Below are positions 33,975 through 45,245 of a stretch of 64,000 nt of DNA, in pieces. The DNA lies in the NCBI RefSeq assembly GCF_020497125.1, contig NC_059074.1, forward strand, positions 193,968,915 through 194,032,914, read 5' to 3'. Under the pieces are notes generated by a model. The model was not told the origin of the DNA, made no database searches, and saw nothing but the letters and a program-made list of their open reading frames with translations. The stretch's first letter is position 1. Every line of letters starts with the position of its first letter. The translations under genes and the position numbers were made by a program. Source of the stretch: Mauremys mutica (taxonomy: Eukaryota > Chordata > Testudines > Geoemydidae).

Positions 33975-34140
33975 TCCACTACCAAGATTGTGAGCTCTTT
34001 CAGGCAAGGACCATCTTTTTTGTTCTGTGTTTGTACAGTACCTAGCACAATGGGGTTCTGGTCCATGACTGGGAATCCCAGGTGCTACTGCAAGACAAAT
34101 AATGAATAATAAAAATGATGGTAATAATGACTAATGACAG
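33975..34140 (+). mobile_element. L2-like LINE 3' end
   Basis: The sequence AGATTGTGAGCTCTTTCAGG, then CAAGGACCATCTTTTTTG, then TGTACAGTACCTAGCACAATGG and a simple AATAATAA-like tail follows the conserved 3' end of L2-type LINEs. No coding sequence is present. Confidence 0.65.
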
Positions 34141-34754
34141 GGCTATTACAACAGAGAATCTGTTAATACAAACCTTAAGAAGTACTAATAAGACAAGCCC
34201 TTTTAGGGGTTAAGCCATATACAATATGCATAGAAATGCTGTTCTTGTGTTTGAAATCAGAGTAAGCTGTACTCGCTGTGCTCATGTTCACTTTTAACTC
34301 AGTGTTGGAAAGTAATGAGAAGGTTTCTGCTTCTTCTCAAAATGTCACTTCTCTTTTCATCAACTCAAAGCTGCAGCATCCATCATTATTTGTCATCAGA
34401 GTGCTTGTATCTGGCAGTGGTGCATGAGAGTACAGTAACTATGGACTAACAGACTTTGGAAATGTGACTTGCATCAAGTTGATTGAATTCAAAAAGAATA
34501 TTTTATTGTTCCATAGGATTTATTGCTCCATTGGTCATACAATATTATGTTCCCATTCTGATGGGACAGCCACACAGACATACCCTGGAAAAATAGCGTA
34601 AAGCTACTCCACACCAAGTAACTTGACAGCCCAATTTCTGCCAGCAGCAAAAAACCAACAGAACAATAAATCTGCAGCTGGTCTAGTTGTGAAGGTGTGA
34701 AGTATGGGGAGAGGGACGTCGTCTGGGTGGGATTTGCACCTCAAAATAAGCATA
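34141..34754. other. Non-coding, nothing recognised
   Basis: AT-rich sequence without a credible reading frame or recognised repeat. Confidence 0.4.
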
Positions 34755-34762
34755 TTCTACAT
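34755..34762. repeat. Target site duplication, left (TTCTACAT)
   Basis: Exact 8-bp match to 34950-34957. Confidence 0.9.
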
Positions 34763-34949
34763 CAAGGGTCCCCAACGCGGTGCCCGTGGGCGAATGCGTC
34801 CGTGTCCTGGCCGGCGGTGGAGCACCCGCTGAAATGCTGCCGAATTTCTGCTGCATTTCGGCGGCGACACCTCTCGATGACGCCACTTGCCGCTGACAAG
34901 CGGCATCATCGAGAGGCGTCACCCTGAATGAAGAGGTTGGGGACCACTG
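34763..34949. mobile_element. hAT-type MITE, 187 bp
   Basis: The ends CAAGGGTCCCCAAC and GTTGGGGACCACTG are imperfect inverted repeats. Exact 8-bp duplications flank it. The interior has an inverted repeat: CACCTCTCGATGACGCCAC pairs with GCATCATCGAGAGGCGTC-type sequence at about 34868-34922. It is non-coding and GC-rich. Confidence 0.9.
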
Positions 34950-34957
34950 TTCTACAT
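34950..34957. repeat. Target site duplication, right (TTCTACAT)
   Basis: Exact match to 34755-34762. Confidence 0.9.
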
Positions 34958-34987
34958 TCAATGCAACATATGTGGTTTATTTTGGAC

Positions 34988-35269
34988 AGGGGCGGCTCCA
35001 GGCCCCAGCACGCCAAGCGCGTGCTTGGGGCGGCATGCCGCGGGGGGCGCTCTGCCGATCACCGGGAGGGCGGCAGGCAGGCAGCCTTCCGTGGCATGCC
35101 TGCGGAGGGTCCGCTGGTCCCGCGGCTTCGGTGGAGCCGCGGGACCAGCGGACCCTCTGCAGGCACGCCTGCTGGAGGTCCACCGGAGCTGCGGGACCAG
35201 CGACCGGCAGAGCGCCCCCTGCGGCATGCCGCCGTGCTTGGGGCGGCGAAATGTCTAGAACCGCCCCTG
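34988..35269. mobile_element. GC-rich fold-back MITE, 282 bp
   Basis: Left end CAGGGGCGGCTCCAG; right end CTAGAACCGCCCCTG, an inverted repeat. Flanking TTTTGG occurs on both sides, giving an imperfect duplication. The centre (35098-35164) is a near-perfect hairpin with arms of about 30 bp around GGTCCCGCGGCT / AGCCGCGGGACC. Outer arms containing GCGCTCTGCCG and CGGCAGAGCGC also pair. Overlapping open frames on both strands (34928-35377) are compositional. Confidence 0.8.
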
Positions 35270-35277
35270 ATTTTGGC

Positions 35278-37413
35278 AAAAATCTATATGAAGTTCTGCA
35301 CACAGCACCTGTACAAACTGCCCTACCTTAGAGGTATAATACATAGGACATACAAATATATGCAACTGCTGCCATAGGCTGTTATTGGTCTGTGTAAAAG
35401 GAAGTATTGCATAGGTGAAACTACAAATGTGTTGGAGGAGGACCAGGAACTAGAATTTTACTCAACAAAAAAGCTGAACTCAGATGAGAGGCATGCTTTT
35501 TAAAAAATTTGCTTTGGTCCCTGTTGCACTTATTCATTTCCTTTCTCCTTTTTACTTCACTCTATCCTTTCCTATGTTTTTTTCAGTTTATTCCTCCCAT
35601 ATCATTTTTCTATATCATGCACTATTTGCGCCTCCTTTCCTTCTCTGTCCTCTCGAACCTCTTTTCTTTCTTTCCCTAGCCTGTGTTCTCTTCCTCCTTC
35701 CCCCAAGTTTTCAGTAACTTCTTTCCCTCTCTCATGTTCTCCTTCCCCATCTCCCTGTACTCTCCACATCTTTACCTTTCCTCACATCAAAAGTTCTTAC
35801 ACACACTCTCCTCCCTCACCCATAAAATCACAGAGGTTTTCTCATGCGTCCCATCCCCAAACCTCCCTGTCTCTTGTGCTTCCCACCCACACAACTGGGA
35901 TATCCCCACATTAAACCAAACTCTCATCTTTTCAAACCCATCACTTTAACCTTGACCTAGAACTGCAATGCTCTTCAGACATATGGTGCTTGGGCCTCCA
36001 ACTTTCAAGTTAATCAATGTAAGTGCTGGAGTCTGACATGCAGATCCATTTGCAGGACTGAGGCCTTAATATCACTCAGTCCTTTTTGGGATTGTCCACA
36101 ACAAAGCCAGCCTATTCAGAGTTTGCTAAAACTACAGCACAGTCTTTGTGCAAATTATGATCAAAGGTCAACAACCTTTTTAAACTGAAGCCTTGCTATC
36201 TGAGATGAAGCATGATGCTAGAAAGGCTACTGCTGATTCAAATGATGGGCTCCTTTAATCACTTGATTCAGTTCCCATTGAGATCAATGAGAGTCTTTCC
36301 ATTGACTTTGATGCAACTTGGATGGAATTTTTTGGCTGAAGATAAGGAAGCAAAGCCTAAACCTAATGGGCCAATATTCTTCTCTCAGTTACAGTGTGTA
36401 TGAATCTTAAGTCGTTCCACTGAACTGAAACAAACACAGGGTTTACAGTGGTGTAAATGAGAGCAGCATGTGACCCAAGCAGAGGTGCTGAATTCAAATC
36501 CTGTTCAAGATCACTTCTTCTGCAAGTGAAATGCAATGTGGCCTTTCAAACTTTGGCAAGCTATATAGTGCAGTATGTGTTCCTGGAAAGGCAAAGATAA
36601 ACAAGGGAACTTAACACAGTTCTGGAATAGAGACAGGCTCCTTATATTGCAATAAATATTAGCCATGCATCCTGAAAAAAATGTGGAAGGACTTGAGGCC
36701 AGCTTTTGATATGCACTTAAAAACTTTTGACATCTTTATGAACAGAAGGTGCACAGAGAATCTTGCTGAGAGGCTAAACCTCACATGGAAGGAGAACTAC
36801 TTGTGCAACGAAAGACTGCTTATGTAAATAAAGCTGTCCAAGATACAGCCCTATGTGTCTGTGTTGATCTTACAAAAATTGATTAGGTATTAATTATAAA
36901 TGTTTTTAAGGGTAAGTAAGTGAAGAGTGTCTTTCCATAAGCCTCCTTTCTGCAGATCCAGTAGCATAAAGAGTGTCTTGGGGCATCCTTAAGCAGGCAT
37001 CTAAGGATTCCTTCAGAATAGGGGAATACTCAGTTACACCAGCTTAATGCGGCTTGGTCTCCCACCCAACCCTCGGGCAATAGGGGCATGGAGGGGGCGT
37101 AGCAAGGGATCCCAGCAGTCCAGAGATCCTGGGAACAGCTCATACGGAGCTGTTCCAGCCAGCGTAGGTTAGAGCAGCCCTGGATTGTGGGGAGCACAAT
37201 GATACCACCACCTCCACCCCTCACCCCACCTCCAATCCATGGCACATTTGATGATGGAGCCCTTTATGTTTAATGAAAGAAAAAATACCCAATCCTTCAA
37301 TCCTTACATATGTAAACAGTCCTACTGGGCTAGATCCTGAAGTCCTTACTCAAGTCTTTGTCATCAGTGAGATTTTTGTCTGTGCAAGGATTGAGTAAGA
37401 ATGTCTAGATTTG
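35278..37413. other. Non-coding, includes a pyrimidine-rich tract
   Basis: Bases 35505-35950 are strongly C/T-rich on the plus strand, giving Phe/Ser/Leu/Pro-rich open frames at 35484-35949 that I do not credit. Bases 36260-36475 carry two decayed dispersed motifs (CCATTGAGATCAATGAGAG; GGGCCAATATTC... GTGTAAATGAGAGC). Nothing else is recognised. Confidence 0.45.
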
Positions 37414-38130
37414 GCCCACTGATGACACAAAGTTGGGAAGCATCATCAATACAGAGGAGGAGCAGAATGTTATACAGGAAGATATGAGGATACTCTGAAG
37501 ACTGGATGACAGAAATGGGAAGAAATTCAATAGTACAAAGTTCAAGGTCATGTATTTTGCATCCAATAATAAGAGTTTCTGCGCCAAGTTGGGGGTTCAT
37601 CAGTAGGATGTGACGGATGACTAGAAAGACCTTGGAGTGTAGGTTGATCATAGGATGACTATGAGTCACCAGAGTGATGCGGCTATGAAAAAGGCAAATG
37701 TGATCCTAGGATGTAGTAGGCAAGGCATTTCCAGTAGAGATAGAGAAGTATTAATGCCATTGTACAAGGCACTGGTAAGACCTCATTTGGATTGCTGTGT
37801 ACAATTATGTTCCATGTTCAGGAAAGATTAATTCAAACTGGGACAAGTGTAGAGAAGAGTCACTAAGATGATCACGGGACTGGAGGATATGAACATGAGA
37901 AGAGAGTGGACGAGGTTGGCTTGTTCAGTCTAGCAAAAAGAAGGCTGAGAGGGGATACGACAGGGGAGTAAACACCAGAGAGGGTGAGGAGCTGTTTAAG
38001 CTAAAGGACAATGTTGGACAAGAACAACTGGATATAAACTGACCATGATCAAATTCAGGCTTCAACTCAGAAGACTGCTTCTAACCACCAGAGGGGTAAA
38101 GTTCTGGAACAGCCAGGAGTTGTTGGGGCA
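37414..38130 (+). pseudogene. CR1 RT C-terminal fragment
   Basis: Starting at about 37414 the translation gives DDTKLGSIINTEEEQ, the end of the FADD block. After stops it continues with KVMYFAS, KANVILGCSRQG and VLMPLYKALVRPHLDCCVQ, matching the CR1 RT thumb region in order. Several stop codons are in frame, so it is inactive. Confidence 0.8.
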
Positions 38131-38825
38131 AACAATTTAATTAGTTTTCAGAATGAGCAGGGCAAATTTATGAGTGTGATTGCATGATGGTTTCTTGTGA
38201 TGGTAGGGGGCATGACCCAGCAGCCCTGGGGCTCACTTCAAATGTATTTCCTATGTTCCTAAAGCTCATGCTTCAAGGTTTCAGCTGGCCACCTTCAGGG
38301 GTCAGGAAGGGATTCACCCCCCCCCCAATGTATTCTGGAAGGTTTTTTTTTTAATCTCCTTGCTCTGAAGCATCAGGGATGGCCATGGCTGGAGATGGGA
38401 CACTGGAGCAGGGGCCAGGGCTCTCAGGTGGCTCTCTCTCAGGTGCTTGGCTGGCAAGTTCCTGCTCACATGCTCAGGGTCTAATTTATTGCCAGATGTG
38501 GGGTCAGGAAAGAAGTTTCCCCCAGATCAGATTGGCAGTGACCTTAGAGGATTTTTTTTTGACTCTTTCTTCAGTCTGTAGGTGTGGTCACTTGCCAGGA
38601 TTATCTGGGTTAATCATTTCCCTGCCATTGTGGGGATCTTGGGTATTGGAGCACCTCGGTCCCTCCTACTCTCTGCCTGTGGCATGTAATATCTAGTCTC
38701 CTGTGGGCTGCAACAGCTTGGTCTCATTTTGGTTGTTGGGTTTAGCGTGCAGGTGCTGGTGGTCTGTGATAGACAAGTGGTAAGACTGGTTGATCTAGTG
38801 ATCCTTTCTGGCCTTAAACTCTCTG
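37414..38825 (+). mobile_element. CR1 LINE 3' part, plus strand
   Basis: It starts inside the RT catalytic block and runs to the 3' end (GATCCTTTCTGGCCTTAAACTC near 38800). It is 5'-truncated. The 3' untranslated part, about 38200-38825, includes CTTCTTCAGTCTGTAGG-like and CTGCCATTGTGGGGATCTTGG-like segments. It is a separate insertion from the minus-strand CR1 at 21-27 kb. Confidence 0.8.
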
Positions 38826-40130
38826 ACAGAACCACTCCCATAAGTTAGGGCTGCAGGATGGGGTCTAAAGTTTCAGAAGAAATGCTTCTATTTGCTGAAG
38901 ACACGTCTTTCAGCTGAGAGGTATGTAAAATGTTGGTCATAATGTGGTCTCTCAAAGGAATGCTTCACATGACCCTGGTGCAGCTGCGGACTGAAGGTGA
39001 TTTGTCTCTAGTATTCCAATTATGCACAGCTTAATTATCTGCTGACTAATTGCACTTGCCTTCTTGAATGTCCCCAAGTAATAGGAGCAGTGTTTTTTGT
39101 TTGTTCATTGGGCCATGAAGGCAAGTCACTCAATAGCTCATCCTTTCTGGTACTGTTCAGACAAAGGGGCCCATTCAGAAGAAGACAAAATCCTGCACAA
39201 AATCTATGTTAAAATAAAAACAAAAAACTATAACACACACAGTGTCCTTGACTCAGATCTCCCTGCAGTAATTAATATGTACCAGTCTCTGGGATTTATT
39301 TATACCCCAGGGAAGAAACAAAACTTTTTCACAGTTTAGTTTAAAATTTTTAATGTCAGAAAAAGTTGCAGGAATATGAGGTTAATCCTGACTGTGGGAT
39401 ACAGTAGCTGCCTAGATCGTCACATCTTGGAGGGGAGGGAGGAGATTAAAGTCAGAAAGTATCTTTGAGCTACTTTCATTGCAGAGTTCTTGAATAAAAC
39501 AAGAGCGTGTCGATTAACTGAGGTGGCATGGCCAGGGAAGAACCACTCTGCAAAGCAGATTGGTAGGAAAATACCCACTGCTGATCATGACTCCACCACA
39601 GGTTCCTGCTTCATGTTGGGAAACCATGAGGAGAGCCAGATTTAGTTGTGGGGGTCTTGGCAAAACAGCTCCAGAGGCTGGCAGGGTTCACAGGGATTAG
39701 CACCTAGGATCTAGCCCTTCAGAACATGCTTCAGTCCCTCACAGATATTCAAAGTGCATAATAAAGACAAAGTGCAAAACCCCATGCTTTAAAGGGGAAA
39801 TCAGCTGTTGCACGGTATCTATACAACACATATGCTACACCTAGGGCAAACCAATGGGATGAACTACATTTTCAGGTGAGATGATACCATGGGGCAAATC
39901 TTCGTTCTTTCAGGCTTACGAGTCTTCAGAATACTGGTAGATGTTCATCAATCTTTGATAAGCAAAAGCCTTTATGAAACCTCTGATGATACACATGGGA
40001 TATAATATGCACAATTCAGCACATCCCGCTTCCTGAAAATACACCTTGGCCCAGCAGAGTTAAATCCCAGATATTAATGCTTCCATTACTCTACTGTAGC
40101 TAAAAAGAATTTAAAAAATAAATTTAAAAG
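38826..40130. other. Non-coding, nothing recognised
   Basis: No gene, terminal repeat or known repeat motif was seen. Short open frames only. Confidence 0.4.
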
Positions 40131-40159
40131 AGGAAGTTACTTACCTTATGCAGTAACAA

Positions 40160-40355
40160 TGATTCTTCGATTTGTGTCTCTCTTTGGATGCTCCATGGTA
40201 GGTGCGCTTGCGTTCCTGCCCTGATGATTGAAGAACGTTGGTAGCAGTTTCTGTTAGGCCCACACATGCGCTGTCCCTCCTTGTGCTCTGCCACGAGGTT
40301 AACCTTGTGCAGGTGAAACTTCCTCAGTTTCTTCTCCACTGTGGAGTCCCTGACA
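40160..40355 (-). repeat. DIRS inverted terminal repeat, 3' side
   Basis: The plus strand reads GATTCTTCGATTTGTGTC, GGTAGGTGCGCTTGC, GGTAGCAGTTTCTGTTAGGC and CATGCGCTGTCCC, pairing with the reverse complement of 43320-43517. About 30 further bases to the left (TTACTTACC...) may also belong to the element. Confidence 0.8.
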
Positions 40356-40439
40356 AGAACTCCGAAGTAGAGGGGTGGAGGGTAGGTTGTGGAGCACCCA
40401 TAGGGACACACATCTCGAAGAACCATGGTAACTGCACAA

Positions 40440-40890
40440 GGTCATGACCCTTGCATGTATACCTCTGATCAGTGGAAGGAAGTGAGCACACGCTTTCCTG
40501 ACCACTCTGAGTTCAAGGAGGTTGATATAAAGACATGCCTCCATGAGTGACTACGTGCCTTGTGTCGTGAGGTTATTGAGATGCGTTCCCCATCCTAAGA
40601 GGGATGTGTCAGTAGTGAGGAGTAATGATGGGAAGTGCTGTGCGAACAGGATTCCCATGCAGACGTTTTCTGGGTCCTTTCACCAGTTCAAGGATTGTTT
40701 GACCTTGGTGGGTAATGATAGAGGCTTGTCTAGGCGATCTCTGTTTGGCCTGTAAACTGATTTCAGCCATGACTGGACACACCTCAAGTCTGGCATGAGC
40801 AATCACAAATATGTCCACAACATAACGAAACATTGCTTTCAGTTGTTGGGGCGATATTTGAGGGCTGGTTTGCACTGTCTCTCTGAGCAC
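40440..40890 (-). pseudogene. DIRS RNase H region, truncated
   Basis: The minus strand 40609-40890 contains the RT-RNase H connection (VIAHARLEVCPV). Near 40450-40545 it reads LYINLLELRVVRKACAHFLPLI, the conserved INxLELRAV block of DIRS RNase H. The reading ends abruptly where the terminal repeat begins, so an internal deletion removed the rest and the recombinase. Confidence 0.65.
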
Positions 40891-40929
40891 GGACAGATTG
40901 AGGAATTTATGTTGTGGGAGGAGGCTCTT

Positions 40930-41602
40930 GCTTAAAGAGAGTTGAGATTAGTGTTCATAGGAGCTAATCTCTGTACTGTAGTTAATGTTGTTTTTTGGAT
41001 ATTGATTTGTAGGCCCGGGCTTCTGAATAAGTCCATAGTCATGTAGGTGACCCGTAGATCTTTATCAAAGGAATAAGCCATGAGGAGGCAGTCGTCCAGA
41101 TAGGGGTAGATCAAAGATGAGTGGCCACCATGGAGAGGACCTTGGAGATTACTCTGGGAGACTATGATAGCCCGAAGGGGAGTACCCTGTACTCGTAGTG
41201 GTCCTGTCCTAGGGTAAATCTAAGGAACCGTCCATGGGAAGGTAAGATTGAAATACTGAAATAAACATCTTGAAGGTTGAGTGCTGAGAATCAGTCTCCC
41301 TGTTCCAAAGCTGGAATAATCATCACTAGAGTGACCATCTTGAATTTTTGAGCCTTGACAAACTTGTTGAGTGCTCTGAGGTCCAATATGGGTCTCCAAC
41401 CCCCCTTTTTTCCTTGAGTATCAGGAAGTAATGAGAGTAAAAACCTTTGCCTCATACTTGCTGAGGTACTGGTTCTATGACTCCCACATGGAAGAGGTGC
41501 TCTATCTCTTGTTGCAATAAACTGTTGTGAGAAGGGTCCCTGAAGAGGGATGGTGAAGGGTGTTGTGCTGGGGGAGGGAGGTGAAATGAATGGGATATCC
41601 AT
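40930..41602 (-). pseudogene. DIRS reverse transcriptase, broken
   Basis: At 41291-41602 the minus strand encodes KKGGWRPILDLRALNKFVKAQ and then VTLVMIIPALEQGD, RT fingers motifs typical of DIRS. At 40932-41114 it encodes IYPYLDDCLL, the catalytic YxDD block with YLDD intact, followed by PGLQINIQKTT. The two parts are in different frames, with decayed sequence between. The enzyme would have copied the element RNA. Confidence 0.8.
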
Positions 41603-41749
41603 TTTGGATGATTTCTAGAACCCATTTGTCAGATGCTATCTGTTCCCAGGTGCTTCAGAACAGAGCAAGGTGGCACCCAACGGGTTGTGATGGGTTGGTC
41701 AGTGTCAGGTGGCATTGGAGGAAGTGGTTTGATGGCGCTCTGACATTGG

Positions 41750-42217
41750 TCAAAATTGATGTTTTGAAGTGGATGGTTGGGAAGAGGAAGGTTGTGGGCC
41801 TGATGGCTTGCTCTTTGAGAAACTGGACCTTTTCTTTTGTGACTCATAAAAACGTTGAGATTGATAGTGTGCTATACACAATTTAAGTGAGGACTGAGGA
41901 CTATTTTCTTTACTGTCCAGGTATATAAATCCTGAAGGATAGTCCTGGAGTCTTTGAATGTGTGAAGGGATGTGTCTGTCTTTTCTGCAAATAACTTGGT
42001 GCCTTTGAAGGGAAGGTTCTCCACATTGTCTGTAATTCCTTGGGGAAAGCCAGATAAATGTATCCAAGAGGCTCATCACATCATGATTTCTATGAGATAG
42101 CTCATGCCATGGTATCGGCTGCATCAAGCGCTGATTGAAGTGCCGTCTTGGGCTCCAGTTGTCCTTCATTAATAATAGCCCTAAACTGAGCTTTGTGTGA
42201 TTCCAGAAGCTGATCAA
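41750..42217 (-). pseudogene. DIRS gag-like region, broken
   Basis: The open stretch encodes a basic, Ser/Pro/Gln-rich polypeptide ending in repeated SSSQPS-type residues, without a zinc knuckle. It precedes the RT in the expected order, which is the main reason for the call. Homology to a specific family was not tested. Confidence 0.45.
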
Positions 42218-43319
42218 TAAACAAATTGCATTTGAAATAATTGAAGTAGTTATGTTTTGCTGTTAGCGCTTGGTAATTTGCAATGCAGTGGCTGAAGAAT
42301 AAGCCTTTCTTCCAAATAGGTCAAGGTGTTCCCAATCCCTATTGTATGGGATGGACTTCATCTGGTGTTGATGACCTCTGGAGTTCACCACATCCACAAC
42401 AATTGAATTAGGGGGTGGATGGAAAAAAAATCTGTACCCTTGGCTGGGATGTAGTATTTCTTATCGGTTTGCTTACAGGTTGGCACGACCAATGCAGGGG
42501 TCTGTCATAAAAGCTTGGCTGGATCCAAGAAAGCCTCGTTAATTGGGAGGCTACTCTGGATGAAGAGGAGTGCAAAATGTCATCCATTTATGGTGTGATT
42601 CTTTTACCTCCTCTGGAGGTAATTTCAGAGTGTCTGCCACCCTCTTAGCTAGGTCTTGAGTTTAAAGAGTTTAAAGTTGTCTGTTAGAGATGGCAGAAGA
42701 GGCATCACTGCCCTATCTAATGAAGGAGGAGGAGATATTGGTTAGTTATGTGTCCTCTTCATTGAGGTCAGCCTCCTGTTCCTCCCTCATCTCTTCAGGA
42801 GGTTCAGAGGCTCTGGATGCAGAAGCTGATGGAAGGTGCCTCGATTCATGGTGGGCCATGTTAGATGTTCACCACCTTTGGATGTGGCGGGCTGTGGTGA
42901 AGATTCCCATCTTCCAAGTGAATCTTGGCACAGGTCTGAAGGAGGTTGGAGAGTTGCCTCCATTAGATGGATTTTAAGTAATCTCTCTATCCTTTCAAGA
43001 TCATGACTTCAGCTGCTGACAAAAAACACACTTCTGGGGAATGTGGTTTTCCCTGAGGCAAAGATGCAATCAGAATATCCATCTGTTACAGGAATGGCCT
43101 CTTTACAGGAGATGCACCTCTTAAACCGCAGTGAACCAGGCATACCCCACACCAGGGTAGTCACCAGGGGAAAGAGGAAGAAGTAGATTTAAAAAAAAGA
43201 GAACTTTAAAAAAGAAAATCAAAGGAAACTCTAAACTAACAAATAAAGAAAGAGTAGTAACTATTCAAGTTTGAACAATAGAGTTAATGATCTGACAAAT
43301 GGACAGCTAATAGCTCTGT

Positions 43320-43517
43320 CTCTAGGCAGGGGCAGTTCAGAAGGAACTGAGGAGGGTTTGTGCATGCAACACTGGTGAGCCTTGTGGCTGAGCATGAGAA
43401 GGGACAGCGCATGTGCAGGCTGAACAGACACTGCTACCAAACTTCTCCCATCAGCAGCACAGTGAAGCAAGCGCACCTACCATGCAGCACCCATAGGGAC
43501 ACTACTCGAAGAAGAAG
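43320..43517 (-). repeat. DIRS inverted terminal repeat, 5' side
   Basis: Read on the minus strand it has CTTCTTCGAGTAGTGTCCC, GGTAGGTGCGCTTGC, GGTAGCAGTGTCTGTTCAGCC and CATGCGCTGTCCC. The plus strand of 40160-40355 has the same motifs in the same order. Confidence 0.8.
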
Positions 43518-44145
43518 GCAATGATGCTCCCTGGAGGGTTGGTGTAGCAATCCAGCAAACATTTTATTAGAATACAAAAGGCACATTTAGCTGAGTGTAT
43601 TTTCCCAGCTTTTCCTAACAAGACATTACTAGAGAGGAAACTGCAGAGGATGAGAATAAGAATACAGCTGAGTATATGAGTATATGAGTACAGGCTGGAG
43701 ACTCTGTGATGATGGATACGAGCTGGGCATTGACTAAAATGTCAACAGGGCTTCAGTTTTATAGCAGCAATTTGCATGATATTAGTCAAAAATCAATACT
43801 TGCAATCTAAATTTTGTATATCGTCAGTTGAAATTTGATGTCTGTGTCTCTTTCTTGGACTGATTTTTCTTATGCAATCAGCATGATGAAAAAATAATGC
43901 TTATAAATTAAGTCAGAGTTCCCTGCCGGCTGAAAGGAACTGCTGTCTGGAAACGGGCAGATGCAAGGAGTCCAAGTTTTCATGTTATCTTAGACTGTAA
44001 TAATTAGCTCCTGCAATGCTAATAAGCAAGTTTAACTGCACTGGACGTGGTTTAATTCCCATTTTGGCATTTGGGGATTCAAATCCTAAAAAGGACTAAC
44101 ACGAACAGAACATTTCTACAAAGGGAAGGAAGATCTAGACGCTCA
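43518..44145. other. Non-coding, nothing recognised
   Basis: AT-rich; AGTATATG is duplicated at 43673-43690. No gene. Confidence 0.4.
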
Positions 44146-44147
44146 AG

Positions 44148-44292
44148 AACATGACTGAGAACCAGAATACCTATTCCCAGCTCTTCTGTGCACTTCCTTG
44201 GGCAATTTACCAAACCACTTGCTGTGACATTTTGTCCATTTGTCAAATGAGCATCATACCACTTTCCTGCCTGCCAGGGGAGTTGTGAGACT
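44148..44292 (+). mobile_element. MIR SINE, partial
   Basis: It has CAGCTCTTCTGTGCACTTCCTTGGGCAATTTACC, then TTGTCCATTTGTCAAATGAGCATCAT, then AGTTGTGAGACTTAATTCATTT, which parallels the MIR core and tail. The tRNA-like head is missing or decayed. Confidence 0.6.
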
Positions 44293-45097
44293 TAATTCAT
44301 TTAAGCCCCATAACTACCGCTCTAACCAAAATAATCACTAGTAAATAAAATACAGCAACAAGGACTCTTTGCACTGTGTAAATTGCACAAGTGGTCTCCA
44401 AGCAGGCTGAGATAGACAGGGGAGATTCTGCTTGTACAGAGCAACTTTCCACCAGTGGACAGCTGGTGGAGGTGACTCCACTGACTAAACTCCACCTCTC
44501 CACCTCTTGACAAAAGGAGATGAGGCGTGTCAGGATGTTCCGGGGTTGGGGCATGGGTACGGAGGGGTGGAACAGAGTGGAGTGGGCTCCACTACAACTC
44601 ATTTTCCACTGGCATGAGGTTCCTGTGGGTTCTTACACCAGCGGCAGAAGTTAAATTTGCTCTCTGGCAGCATCATACGCATCTACATTCTCATCAGGTC
44701 CTGACATGTTAGGAACCAGCCCATAGATACATTGCTCATTGATTTGCTTTTACTGAAATAAGGGTATAGTTATGTTATTCCTCACTTGCGTATTATTGAT
44801 ACCATTTATCTGATGTCCTAGAAAATGCTCTCTGGCAGCTTATTATAGAGTTAATTTACAATAGGCAACTTGGATTGTGTTTATGATCAGACAGTATCTG
44901 TGTGGTAATATGCTCCTGGAAGAGACTAAATCTAAGCCATACCTTCCCCCTGAGAGTTACGCTGCTGAAATCAAAAACATCTAATGGAGCAACAAATGCT
45001 TTGTTTGCTCTGATGCCTGTAACTGACCAGAGCTACTCTCACTGGGAGACAGTGCAGCAGAAAATAGAAATTACTGGGGAAAACCTGTGAAACACAT
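44293..45097. other. Non-coding, nothing recognised
   Basis: The open frames on both strands near 44297-44602 have no recognisable domain. Confidence 0.4.
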
Positions 45098-45107
45098 GAT
45101 AGGACAA
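45098..45107. repeat. Target site duplication, left (GATAGGACAA)
   Basis: Exact 10-bp match to 45236-45245. Confidence 0.85.
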
Positions 45108-45235
45108 GTATCAGAGGGGTAGCCGTGTTAGTCTGGTTCTGTAGAAGCAGCAAAGAATCCTGTGGCACCTTATAGACTAACAGACGTTTTGCAGCATGAG
45201 CTTTCGTGGGTGAATACCCACTTCTTTGGATGCAA
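45108..45235 (-). mobile_element. Penelope-like/SINE-like element, copy 4, 128 bp
   Basis: The plus strand reads GTATCAGAGGGGTAGCC... AGAAGCAGCAAAGAATCC... GGATGCAA and is nearly identical to the non-inverted half of copy 2. It is bracketed by an exact 10-bp duplication and has no inverted tail. On the minus strand the hammerhead-like fold is kept, but its first block reads CCAAAGA and the cleavage position is G. Confidence 0.75.
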
Positions 45236-45245
45236 GATAGGACAA
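45236..45245. repeat. Target site duplication, right (GATAGGACAA)
   Basis: Exact match to 45098-45107. Confidence 0.85.

Larger units (their letters stand above)
40131..43517 (-). mobile_element. DIRS-like retrotransposon, decayed, recombinase missing
   Basis: The ends (about 40160-40355 and 43320-43517) are inverted repeats of each other, and between them the minus strand encodes a gag-like region, reverse transcriptase and RNase H in that order. Inverted termini with an RT of the PYLDD type and a GGWRPILDLRALNKF block are the layout of DIRS elements, which integrate with a tyrosine recombinase and leave no target duplication. The recombinase and adjoining part are absent: the RNase H reading runs almost directly into the left terminal repeat. 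Stops and frameshifts are frequent. Confidence 0.75.

Noticed and set aside
34928..35377. Several overlapping frames on both strands
   Set aside because: They are all inside the fold-back MITE at 34988-35269; Arg/Gly/Pro/Ala-rich translations come from GC-rich palindromic DNA.
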